From contig JAMPXO010000002.1 of NCBI GenBank assembly GCA_023701125.1, positions 41,351 through 105,350 on the forward strand: a stretch of DNA of 64,000 bases. Reading direction: 5' to 3'. Under the pieces are notes generated by a model. The model saw only the letters and a program-made list of their open reading frames with translations, was not told the DNA's origin and searched no databases. Position numbers and translations under genes: made by a program. Position 1 is the first letter of the stretch; every line of letters starts with the position of its first letter. Positions 1-7,857 of this stretch are shown piece by piece. The DNA comes from Vicinamibacteria bacterium. Lineage in GTDB: Bacteria > Acidobacteriota > Vicinamibacteria > Fen-336.

Positions 1-2234
1 CGGCGCTCTCGGCCCGCCGCCGGGTCAGCCTCGGCGAGGCGTTGGCGATGGACGACAAAGACATGATCGTCACCGAGGACGTGCTCAACCGCGAATGCCC
101 GCCGGAGATGGATCCGAACCAGCGCGCGCTGTGCATCAACGACGTCGAGGGCGAGGCGTTCCGCACCTCCCAGCTCTACCGCGAGGGCAGCCGCCAGTCG
201 CTGAAGGCGCTGGCCGCGCTGTTCGACTACCTGCGCGGGATCGAGGGGCCGAAGACGCTGATCTTCATCAGCGAGGGTCTCGTCAACGAGTCGACCCGCG
301 AGCTGCGCGAGCTGGCGGTCAAGGCCTCGGCCGCGCGGGTCAGCTTCTCCGCGTTCTCGCTCGACGACTCCGGGTTCGCCGACGCCTCGCTCCGCGACGC
401 GCCGCAGGGCGTCACGGGCGACATCCAGATGAAGGGCCTCGGCCTCGACACCCTGGCCTCGCTGGCCCGCGGCAGCGTGTACAAGATCACGGCGGCCGGC
501 GACAGGGTGTGGGATCGGCTGGCGCGCGAGCTGACGGGCTACTGGCTGCTCGGCTTCGAGCCGCAGCCCTCGGATCGTGACGGCAAGGAGCACGACTTCC
601 GCGTCAAGGTCGTGCGCCCGGGCGCCGAGGTCCGCGCCCGGCGAGCGGTGTCCATTCCCGAGGCCGACCCCGAGGGCAAGCGCGATCGCGAGACGCTGCT
701 CGCCATCCTGCGCGCGCCGTTCCCCGCCACCGAGTTGCCGATCCGGGTCGCGACCTATGCCCTGCGCGACGAGGCGACGGGCAAGCCCAAGGTCGTGGTC
801 AGCGCCGAAATCGGCCGCGCCGGCAGCGCGCCCGAGGCGCTCTCGGTCGGTTTCGTGCTGATCGACTCGGCCGGCAAGATCGCGGCCAACGTGATCCAGC
901 GCGCGGAGGCGGGCGCCCGCTCGCCGGTGCCCTACCTGGGCTCGGCGACGGTCGAGCCGGGGCTCTACACGCTGAAGCTGGCCGTGCTCGACCGACGCGG
1001 ACGGCGCGGCAGCGTCAACCACCCGGTCAAGGCCTCGCTGCACTCGATCGGCGGCGTCGAGCTGGCCGACCTGATGCTGGCCCCGCCGCTGACCCAGGCC
1101 GAGCAGCGGCTGCGGCCGGGCGTGGACCTGACGGTCAGCGGCGGCGTGCTCGCCTACACCGAGTACCACGGCAAGACCGACAAGGTCGAGGTGCGATTCG
1201 AGGCCGCGGAGAGCGAGAACGGGCCCGCGCTGCTGACGGTGCCGGCGCGCGCGACCCAGGGCGCGACGCCCGCGCAGTTCGCGGCCCAGGCCGTGCTGCC
1301 GACGGGCCTGCTGCCGCCGGGAGCGTACGTCGCGCGGGCGGTGGTGGTCGTCGACGGCAAGGCCCAGGGCCAGCTGGTCCGGCCGTTCACGCTGCGGCCG
1401 CGGCAGCCGGGCGAGCCGCCCGCGCCGGGTGGCGGCATCTCGCGCGCCGGCCTGGCGCCCAGCCTCGCCCGCTTCGACCGCCGCGAGGTGCTCGACCCGG
1501 CGGTGATCGGCCCGCTGCTGACGCCGCTCGAGGCGCGACCCGAGATGCAGCGCAGCGCGGTGCTGCGCAAGGCGCTGGACCAGGTCCGCGCGGGCCAGGC
1601 CCAGGTCGTGCTCGACACGCTGTCCGAGGGCGCGGAAGACTCGCTGTCGCTGTCGATCCTGCGCGGCGTCGGCTTCCTCGCCCGCGGCGACACGCCCGCG
1701 GCGACGACCCAGCTCAAGGGGGCCGTGCGCCACGGCTCGGACTTCGCGGCCACCCCGCTGCTGATCGGCGCCTGCTACGCCCATCGTGGCGAGGACCTGC
1801 AGGCGGCCGGCGCGTTCCAGACGGCGATGGCGCTCGGCCTCGAGTCGCCGACGATCGCGGCCCTCACGGGCGAGGCGCTGCTGCGCGGCGACCAGCCCGA
1901 GCGCGCGCTCGAGCTGCTGACCGAGCTGGCGGCGAAGTACCCGACGGAGGCGCGGCTGCAGCGTTCGCTGGGCATCGCCCAGGCACTCGGCGGCCAGGAC
2001 GAGAAGTCGCTGGCGACGCTGACGGGTTATCTCGACCAGAACCCGACGGACCTCGGCGCCTCGTTCGTGGTGATGCGCCTGCTGTTCGAGCGCTACGCCC
2101 AGGGCAAGGCGACCGACCCGCTGGCCGGCGACCGCGAGCGGCTGACCCGCTACGCCAAGGCCTACGTCGACGGCCGGGGCCCCCAGCAGGAGCTGGTGGC
2201 CCAGTGGCTCAAGTACCTCGACAAGACGAAGTAG
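1..2234 (+). CDS. VWFA-related Acidobacterial-domain protein with C-terminal TPRs (5' partial)
   Basis: The reading frame is open to the left edge, so the N terminus and the metal-binding part of the VWA domain are missing. The visible part starts with the second half of a VWFA-related Acidobacterial domain (TIGR03436): GPKTLIFISEGL, then the LTGYWLLGFEP segment that closes these domains. A beta-rich middle follows, then helical TPR-like repeats over about the last 220 residues (for example ALELLTELAAKYP). Members of this family are usually secreted and of unknown function; the TPRs suggest protein-protein contacts. A second family member lies at 5551-7182. Confidence is high for the family and low for the role. 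Confidence 0.85.
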   Translation, partial: ALSARRRVSLGEALAMDDKDMIVTEDVLNRECPPEMDPNQRALCINDVEGEAFRTSQLYREGSRQSLKALAALFDYLRGIEGPKTLIFISEGLVNESTRELRELAVKASAARVSFSAFSLDDSGFADASLRDAPQGVTGDIQMKGLGLDTLASLARGSVYKITAAGDRVWDRLARELTGYWLLGFEPQPSDRDGKEHDFRVKVVRPGAEVRARRAVSIPEADPEGKRDRETLLAILRAPFPATELPIRVATYALRDEATGKPKVVVSAEIGRAGSAPEALSVGFVLIDSAGKIAANVIQRAEAGARSPVPYLGSATVEPGLYTLKLAVLDRRGRRGSVNHPVKASLHSIGGVELADLMLAPPLTQAEQRLRPGVDLTVSGGVLAYTEYHGKTDKVEVRFEAAESENGPALLTVPARATQGATPAQFAAQAVLPTGLLPPGAYVARAVVVVDGKAQGQLVRPFTLRPRQPGEPPAPGGGISRAGLAPSLARFDRREVLDPAVIGPLLTPLEARPEMQRSAVLRKALDQVRAGQAQVVLDTLSEGAEDSLSLSILRGVGFLARGDTPAATTQLKGAVRHGSDFAATPLLIGACYAHRGEDLQAAGAFQTAMALGLESPTIAALTGEALLRGDQPERALELLTELAAKYPTEARLQRSLGIAQALGGQDEKSLATLTGYLDQNPTDLGASFVVMRLLFERYAQGKATDPLAGDRERLTRYAKAYVDGRGPQQELVAQWLKYLDKTK

Positions 2235-2287
2235 CGACGCGAGCCGCGCCGAGATCGTCCCGCCCCGTGACATTTCTCGCGGAACTT

Positions 2288-2306
2288 TACTTGTAGCATA
2301 CAAGTA
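2288..2306. promoter_or_regulatory. Perfect palindrome, probable operator
   Basis: TACTTGTA and TACAAGTA flank a 3-base centre (GCA). The site lies 20 bp upstream of the membrane-protein gene at 2327, in the only intergenic gap before this three-gene operon. It sits in a short AT-rich stretch, as expected for a promoter-overlapping repressor site. I cannot name the regulator and none is encoded next to it. Confidence 0.55.
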
Positions 2307-2326
2307 TATGTTCCCGGGGGGTAGGG

Positions 2327-2950
2327 ATGGGAGTCATGGACAACCTGTACGAAGCCAGCGCCGTCGCGCTCGCGGTGTTCCTCGGTCTCGCCGCAGTGGA
2401 CGGGATCTACCTGCACCTGTGGCGCCATCGGCTGCACGCCCGCGCGGCCTCGCGCCGCGAGCACCGCATCCACACCGTGGCGGCCGTGCTGTTCGTCTTC
2501 AAGCTGCCGGCGGTGCTGCTGTGGGAGACGGGTGGGCTGCTGCTGTGGTTCGGCGTCGGCCTGATCGCCGTCGACCTCGGCGTGTCGCTCGTGGACATGG
2601 TCGCGGAGGGCGACTCGCGGGCGGACCTGGGCGGCCTCGGCACCGGCGAGTACGTGCTGCACATGCTGATCATGGCCGCGCGCGGCGCCTCGCTGGCGCT
2701 GGCGCTGGGGGCCCGACCGGCCGCCGCCTGGGCGTTCGACGCGCCGTGGGTGCTGGGCCCGATGCCGCCGCTGGCCGCTGCTGTCGCCGCCCAGGCGCTG
2801 CCGGGCGCGGTGGTGATGGCCGCGCTCCACGTGTGGCTGTGCACGCCCTCCGGCGTGCGCACGTTCGAAGCCGCGCGCGCCCGCGCCGAGGCCGCGGTCG
2901 CGGCGTGGCGCGGAATCACCCCGGCGGCCTGCTGCCCGCCCGAAGCCTGA
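2327..2950 (+). CDS. Small multi-pass membrane protein, first gene of flavoprotein/MFS operon
   Basis: A 207-residue protein with about four hydrophobic segments and no family I recognise. The N-terminal helix runs into a HLWRHRLHARAASRREHRIH stretch, a His/Arg-rich cytoplasmic-type loop, and the C terminus ends ITPAACCPPEA with a vicinal Cys pair. The ATG is chosen because GGGGGGTAGGG lies just upstream. The stop is 8 bp before the flavoprotein start, so the two are almost certainly co-transcribed. The double Cys, the cysteine-rich tail of the next protein and the ars genes 8 kb away hint at metal or metalloid handling, but this is inference. Confidence 0.7.
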   Translation: MGVMDNLYEASAVALAVFLGLAAVDGIYLHLWRHRLHARAASRREHRIHTVAAVLFVFKLPAVLLWETGGLLLWFGVGLIAVDLGVSLVDMVAEGDSRADLGGLGTGEYVLHMLIMAARGASLALALGARPAAAWAFDAPWVLGPMPPLAAAVAAQALPGAVVMAALHVWLCTPSGVRTFEAARARAEAAVAAWRGITPAACCPPEA

Positions 2951-2958
2951 GTGTGACC

Positions 2959-4356
2959 ATGAGCACCCGAATTGCGATGAACTCGAACCTGCCGGTCGCC
3001 GTCATCGGAGCGGGCCCCGTCGGTCTCGCCGCCGCCGCCCACCTGCTCGCGCGCGGGCTGGCGCCGCTGGTGCTGGAGGCCGGGCCCGGCCCCGGCAGCA
3101 GCATTCTGGAGTGGGGCCACGTGCGGCTGTTTTCCCCCTGGAACTACGTCGTCGACCCGGAGGCCGGGCGCCTGCTCGCCCCGACGGGCTGGCAGCGGCC
3201 GCCCGAGGACGAGTACCCCAACGGCCGCGAGCTGGTGGAGCGCTACCTGCGACCGCTGTCCCAGGTGCCGGCGTTGCGCGACGCGATCCGCTACGACAGT
3301 CGCGTCGTCTCGGTGTCGCGAGCGGGCTTCGACCGCCAGAAGAGCGACGGCCGCGAACGCGCGCCGTTCGTGCTGCGCGTCCGCCACGGCGACGGTCGCG
3401 AGAGCGACCTGTTCGCACGCGCCGTGGTCGACGCCTCCGGCACCTGGCACTCGCCCAACCCGGCGGGCGCCGACGGCCGCGTCGCGCTCGGCGAGCGCGC
3501 CCTGGGCGATCGCGTCGCCTACGGCATCCCCGACGTGCGCGGGCCGCAGCGCGCACGCTGGGCAGGCCGGCGCACGCTGGTGCTGGGCAGCGGCCACTCC
3601 GCGTTCAACGCACTGCTCGACCTGCTGGCGCTCGCCGAGGAGGCGCCGGGCACCGAGGTCGTGTGGGCCGTGCGGCGGACGTCGCTCGGCTCCGTGTTCG
3701 GCGGCGGCCTGAACGACCAGCTCGCCGAGCGCGGCAAGCTCGGCCAGCGGCTGCGCGCGCAGGTCGAGGCCGGCCGGCTGCGGATCGAGCTCGGTTTCCG
3801 CCTCGAGCGCTTCGAACGGCTCGCGGACGGCTCCGTCGTCGCCCGCTCGGCGGATGGCGCGCTGGCGCCCGTGGACCAGATCGTGGTCGCCACGGGCTTC
3901 CGGCCCGAGGTCGCGCTGCTCTCCGAGCTGCGCACCCAGCTCGACCCGGTGACCGAGGCGCCGGCGGCGCTGGCACCGCTGATCGACCCCAACGTCCACA
4001 GTTGCGGCACCGTGCGGCCCCACGGCTTCGCGGAGCTGAAGCACCCGGAGCCCGACCTGTACGTGATCGGGATGAAGAGCTACGGGCGCGCGCCGACGTT
4101 CCTGCTGCTGACCGGCTACGAGCAGGCGCGCTCGGTGGCCGCGGCGCTCGCCGGCGACATGGCCGCCGCCCGCGAGGTTCGGCTGCTGCTGCCCGAGACC
4201 GGCGTCTGCGGCGGCAGCGGGCGGGACGACGGCGCGAGCGTCGCGGGCGGCTGCTGCGGCGGCGGCGAACCTGCCGGCGCCCCGCAGCAGATCACGCTGC
4301 GGCGACGCGTCGGGGCCGGGGCTGCGTCGAGCAGCACGTCCTCCTGCGGGTCGTGA
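2959..4356 (+). CDS. FAD/NAD(P)-dependent oxidoreductase with Cys-rich C-terminal tail
   Basis: Encodes 465 residues of a two-dinucleotide-binding flavoprotein of the flavin monooxygenase/thioredoxin-reductase type. The FAD site is AVIGAGPVGLAAAAHL near the N terminus. A second Rossmann motif, GSGHSAFNAL, lies near residue 215, and ATGFRPEVALL closes the FAD fold. The last ~55 residues are unusual: ETGVCGG, then GGCCGGG, then SSCGS at the end, giving four cysteines in a flexible tail. Such flavoproteins beside an MFS exporter are common in arsenic islands (the ArsO-like group); a thiol tail could bind or reduce a metalloid. ATG 2959 is used; ATG 2977 is an alternative. The stop overlaps the next GTG start (GTGA). 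Confidence 0.75.
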   Translation: MSTRIAMNSNLPVAVIGAGPVGLAAAAHLLARGLAPLVLEAGPGPGSSILEWGHVRLFSPWNYVVDPEAGRLLAPTGWQRPPEDEYPNGRELVERYLRPLSQVPALRDAIRYDSRVVSVSRAGFDRQKSDGRERAPFVLRVRHGDGRESDLFARAVVDASGTWHSPNPAGADGRVALGERALGDRVAYGIPDVRGPQRARWAGRRTLVLGSGHSAFNALLDLLALAEEAPGTEVVWAVRRTSLGSVFGGGLNDQLAERGKLGQRLRAQVEAGRLRIELGFRLERFERLADGSVVARSADGALAPVDQIVVATGFRPEVALLSELRTQLDPVTEAPAALAPLIDPNVHSCGTVRPHGFAELKHPEPDLYVIGMKSYGRAPTFLLLTGYEQARSVAAALAGDMAAAREVRLLLPETGVCGGSGRDDGASVAGGCCGGGEPAGAPQQITLRRRVGAGAASSSTSSCGS

Positions 4357-5540
4357 CCCGCTCCCAGGGCGACCGCGTCGTCCGCGCGCTGGCCGTCTCC
4401 GAGACCGTCTCGTGGGGCGTCCTGTACTACGCGATCGGCGCCCTGGTGCTGCCGATGGAGCGGGACCTCGGCTGGTCCCGCTCCACCGTGCTGGGCGGCT
4501 TCTCGCTCGGCCTGCTGGTGCAGGCGCTGTGCTCGTTCCCGGTCGGCCACTGGCTCGACCGCCACGGCGGGCGCGGGCTGATGACGGCCGGCTCGGCGAT
4601 GGCTGCCGTGCTGGTCGCGGCCTGGTCCCAGGTGACGAGCGTCGCGACCTACTACGCCATCTGGGCCGGGCTGGGTGTGGCAATGGCGGCGGTGCTGTAC
4701 GAGCCCGCGTTCGCGGTCGTCACCCGCTGGTTCGTGCGGCGCCGGGCGCGCGCGCTGCTGACGATCACGCTGGTCGCCGGCCTCGCCAGCACCATCTTCT
4801 TGCCGCTGACCGATGCGCTGGTCGCGCGCTTCGGCTGGCGGCAGGCGCTCGCGTCGCTGGCCGTCCTGCTGGCGGTGGTCACGATCCCGCTGCACGCGCT
4901 CGTGCTCCGCCCCCAAACCCCCGTCAGGTCCCGGGCCCCGGAGGCGCTGGCACCGGTCACGGCGCCCGCGGCGAGCGTGCGCGACGTGCTCCGCTCGCGC
5001 GAGTTCGTGGGCCTCGCCGCCGCGTTCGTGCTGTCGGCGATCGGCGTCGCCGCGGTCGGCGTCCACCTGGTGCCGATGCTGGTCGATCGCGGCTTCGCAA
5101 GCGCGACCGCCGCCGCGATCGCTGGCCTGGTCGGCCTGATGCAACTCCCCGGCCGACTGCTCCACCCGGTACTGCGGCGCGCGCTGCCTGCGAGCCAGCT
5201 GACGCCCGCGCTGCTCGGCGCCCAGGCGATGGCTGTCGGCGTGCTGGCCGGGGCCACCGGTTTCGTCCCGGTGCTGCTCGGCGCCAGCCTGCTGGGCATG
5301 GCGAGCGGCCTGCTCACGCTCGCCCGCGCGACGGAGGTCGCCGACCGCTTCGGCGTGGAGCGCTACGGCCGCATCAGCGGCGCGCTGGCCTTCGGCACCA
5401 CCCTCGCCCGCGCCGCCGGCCCGATCACCGCGGCCGCCCTGCTGCCGACCTTCGGCGGTTACGTCGGCCTGCTCCTGCTGCTCGCGCTCCTGATTGCGCT
5501 CGCCGCCGCCCTCGCCGCCCGCACTGCCGACGCCACCTGA
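4353..5540 (+). CDS. MFS transporter, 12 TM
   Basis: A 395-residue major facilitator with about 12 transmembrane helices and the family loop motif GHWLDRHGGRG between TM2 and TM3. It starts at a GTG that overlaps the flavoprotein stop, so translation is coupled. The closest broad type is the small-molecule exporter group that includes arsenic-island MFS proteins (ArsJ/ArsK-like) and oxalate/formate-type antiporters; sequence alone does not set the substrate. The operon context (flavoprotein plus exporter) suggests it exports the flavoprotein's product or substrate. It ends 10 bp from the convergent VWFA gene. Confidence 0.8.
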   Translation: MTRSQGDRVVRALAVSETVSWGVLYYAIGALVLPMERDLGWSRSTVLGGFSLGLLVQALCSFPVGHWLDRHGGRGLMTAGSAMAAVLVAAWSQVTSVATYYAIWAGLGVAMAAVLYEPAFAVVTRWFVRRRARALLTITLVAGLASTIFLPLTDALVARFGWRQALASLAVLLAVVTIPLHALVLRPQTPVRSRAPEALAPVTAPAASVRDVLRSREFVGLAAAFVLSAIGVAAVGVHLVPMLVDRGFASATAAAIAGLVGLMQLPGRLLHPVLRRALPASQLTPALLGAQAMAVGVLAGATGFVPVLLGASLLGMASGLLTLARATEVADRFGVERYGRISGALAFGTTLARAAGPITAAALLPTFGGYVGLLLLLALLIALAAALAARTADAT

Positions 5541-5550
5541 AGAGCCCGGC

Positions 5551-7182
5551 TCATTCGAGGGGTGGCGTGCCGGGTGGAAGGCGCCGCACGGTGACGACAC
5601 CGGAGTCGAGATCCTCGACCACGACGCCGGCCTCCGCATCGCCGACGGCGGACTCGATCCGGATGCGCAGTTCGTGGTGCGGCTCCGCGCTCGCGGTCGC
5701 GTGGAACTCCTGCTGGCGAACCGTCGCGGCGGCTCGCTCCCCCTGGAGCGCGATGACCACTCGGAACCGCCGCTGCGCCTCGACCAGCATCGGCCGCCTG
5801 GGGATCCGGATGCGCACGAAGGTCTCGGGGCCCGCCTGCCGCGGCTCCAGCACCCGATCGATCACCGCTCCCAGGTCATCCTGCTCCAGGCCCAGGACCA
5901 GAGCCGACAGCGCGCGCTGCGCGCGGCCGGCCGTCGCGTCGCGCAAGGAGTAGGACTCGCGAAAACGCAGCTTCAGCCGGGGGGAGTCGGGGACCTCGAC
6001 GCGCAGGCGTCGTCGTTGCCCCGACTCTCCGCGCGGCGTGATGCCGAGCACGTAGCGGCCCTCCGCCTCCGCCCTCAGGCGCTTCGCGACCGCGCCGGCC
6101 TCGAGCCCTTTCAGGGTCGGGAAGCCGCCCGTCTCCCGGGCCAGCAGGTGGAGCAGCGCGGTGACGTTCGCATCGCGCACGGCGTCGTTGCGCGCGGAGG
6201 GCACGAAGCGACGGCTGCCACGCGACACGTCCATCGCTGCGGGGCTCGCCAACCCGCGGGCGTCGACCGGGTAGAACGTGACGCGGGCGCGATTGGCCCG
6301 CGCCGCGACCTCTTCGAGCAGCCGCGACGTGTCCCGCTCCAGCATCGCCGCGTGCAGTCGTGACCGCTCGTCGTGGGAGAGGTCGGGACAGATGTCCGTC
6401 AGCTGATCGTGGAGCTGGATGCCGGGACGCTGTTCCAGGCCCTCGCTCAGATACACGAGCGACTTGCGACCGTCGATCGCGGCCATCGCGTCCACCAGCA
6501 GCCGCAATCGCTCGGCTGCAGCCTGCGCCTCGCCGACACGGCGCGAGGCATAGGCATCGACGACCGAGAGCAGCAGTGGCACTGCGCATCCCTGCACCTC
6601 GAGCACGCCCTCGAGCTGCTCGAGTGCCACCCGTTCGTCCGCGATCGCGGCCGGCACCGCACGGCCGACTCGCGCCAGGGAATCCAACGCGGCGCCGACC
6701 TCGTCGGCTCGACTCGCCAGTGCCGTGAGGGCACGCGGGCCACTGTCTTCACCCGCCATGAGGACGAGCCGCCCACCTCCCGCAATGTGGTCCAGCGACA
6801 GCACGCGCGCGTACTCGAGAGCGCGGCGGCGGCCCGCCGCCCCCAGCAACACCGGATCGACGTAGACCACGAGCACGGGAGGCGTCTCGCGGCGCAGCGC
6901 CGCCGGCCCAGCGCCGGCAGCCTGTCCAGGCTCGGCGGCCTGAGACGCAGCGCTGAGCTGCGGCCCCGAGCACACCTCGAGGGCTGCGGCCTGCCCCTCG
7001 TCGAACACCCGGAACGCCTCGCAGGGCAGGCCGGCCACGGGCCGCCCCTTGCGATCCGTGACCCGCACGTCGACCGAGACGATCTCCGCCTCGACGACGG
7101 GCACGACGCCCGCAGACGGTTCCTGACCCGCCGCGAGAAGCGGCGCCAGGATCAGCGCCAGGTGATTCAGTGGCAGCCGCAC
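5551..7182 (-). CDS. VWFA-related Acidobacterial-domain protein, secreted
   Basis: Encodes 543 residues from a GTG at 7182, chosen because it gives a signal peptide (MRLPLNHLALILAPLLAAG) directly before mature sequence. This start overlaps the end of the upstream CDF gene by 16 bp. The domain shows VDVRVTDRKGRPVAGL (an N-terminal beta-sandwich typical of TIGR03436), PVLVVYVDPVLL where a VWA MIDAS would be, then GRKSLVYLSEGL. The canonical DxSxS metal motif is absent, so metal-dependent adhesion is doubtful. The last 120 residues are beta-rich. It is a paralogue of the protein at 1-2234. Function unknown. Confidence 0.8.
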   Translation of the reverse strand: MRLPLNHLALILAPLLAAGQEPSAGVVPVVEAEIVSVDVRVTDRKGRPVAGLPCEAFRVFDEGQAAALEVCSGPQLSAASQAAEPGQAAGAGPAALRRETPPVLVVYVDPVLLGAAGRRRALEYARVLSLDHIAGGGRLVLMAGEDSGPRALTALASRADEVGAALDSLARVGRAVPAAIADERVALEQLEGVLEVQGCAVPLLLSVVDAYASRRVGEAQAAAERLRLLVDAMAAIDGRKSLVYLSEGLEQRPGIQLHDQLTDICPDLSHDERSRLHAAMLERDTSRLLEEVAARANRARVTFYPVDARGLASPAAMDVSRGSRRFVPSARNDAVRDANVTALLHLLARETGGFPTLKGLEAGAVAKRLRAEAEGRYVLGITPRGESGQRRRLRVEVPDSPRLKLRFRESYSLRDATAGRAQRALSALVLGLEQDDLGAVIDRVLEPRQAGPETFVRIRIPRRPMLVEAQRRFRVVIALQGERAAATVRQQEFHATASAEPHHELRIRIESAVGDAEAGVVVEDLDSGVVTVRRLPPGTPPLE

Positions 7183-7820
7183 TCTTCGCCGCGCCAGGCT
7201 TCCCTGGCTTCGCTGACGATCAGCGGGGTCATCGCCAGGGCCGCCGCCGGGTCGGCCCACCACCAGCCGAAGACCGCGTTGAGGGCGAGGCCGCCCAAGG
7301 CCACGATCGACAGCCACCAGCAGGCCGTCGTCTGGAACGCGTCCGCTTCCAGCGCGCGGCTGCCGAGGGCGCGGGCCGCCGCGCGCTTGGCCCGCGCCAG
7401 CCACAGCATCACCCCCGCCGAGATCGAGGTCAGCGCGATGCCGACCAGCGAGGGCTCCGGGATCTCGCGCTGCCACAGCGCCTTCGTCGCGTCGAACGCG
7501 ATCCAGGCGGCGAGCGCACCGAGCGAGACGGCGACCAGCTTCTGGGCGCGGCGCTCGAGCGCCTCGATCGCCTTCGGGTCGCTCGCGGCGGACTCGGCGC
7601 GCAGCCGCCACAGCAGGACCAGGCCCGACGAGGTCTCGACGAAGCTGTCGATGCCGAACGCCAGCAGCGCGACGCTGCCCGCGGCCAGCGCGGCCGTCAC
7701 CGCGATCAGCCCCTCGAGCACGTTCCAGCCGACCGTCAGGTACTCGAGCCGCAATGCGTGGCGCAGCAGCTCGGGGCGGTTCGCGGTGGGCGGTGGCGGC
7801 ACTGGGCAGGTGTCGGTCAC
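7167..7820 (-). CDS. Cation diffusion facilitator, short form lacking the cytoplasmic domain
   Basis: A 217-residue membrane protein with about six helices that matches the transmembrane domain of cation efflux (CDF) proteins. FGIDSFVE replaces the usual HxxxD of TM2, and EADAFQT with WWADP marks the second half. CDF proteins normally carry a ~90-residue cytoplasmic metal-binding domain; this one stops right after the membrane domain and ends GEECGCH, a Cys/Cys/His cluster that could serve as a small metal ligand. GTG start with GGAG five bases upstream. Likely exports a divalent metal; the altered TM2 site makes the substrate uncertain. Confidence 0.8.
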   Translation of the reverse strand: MTDTCPVPPPPTANRPELLRHALRLEYLTVGWNVLEGLIAVTAALAAGSVALLAFGIDSFVETSSGLVLLWRLRAESAASDPKAIEALERRAQKLVAVSLGALAAWIAFDATKALWQREIPEPSLVGIALTSISAGVMLWLARAKRAAARALGSRALEADAFQTTACWWLSIVALGGLALNAVFGWWWADPAAALAMTPLIVSEAREAWRGEECGCH

Positions 7821-7857
7821 GGCTGCTCCGACGGCTTGCGGTAGAAGCGACCCACGC

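Noticed and set aside
2407..4683. Long minus-strand reading frame opposite the membrane protein and flavoprotein
   Set aside because: Its composition is Arg/Ala/Gly/Pro-rich without motifs, and the plus strand carries recognisable domains; it is a GC-driven antisense frame.
7183..7611. N-terminal extension of the second VWFA protein over the CDF gene
   Set aside because: The extension is a shadow of the CDF gene; a signal peptide begins at the GTG at 7182.
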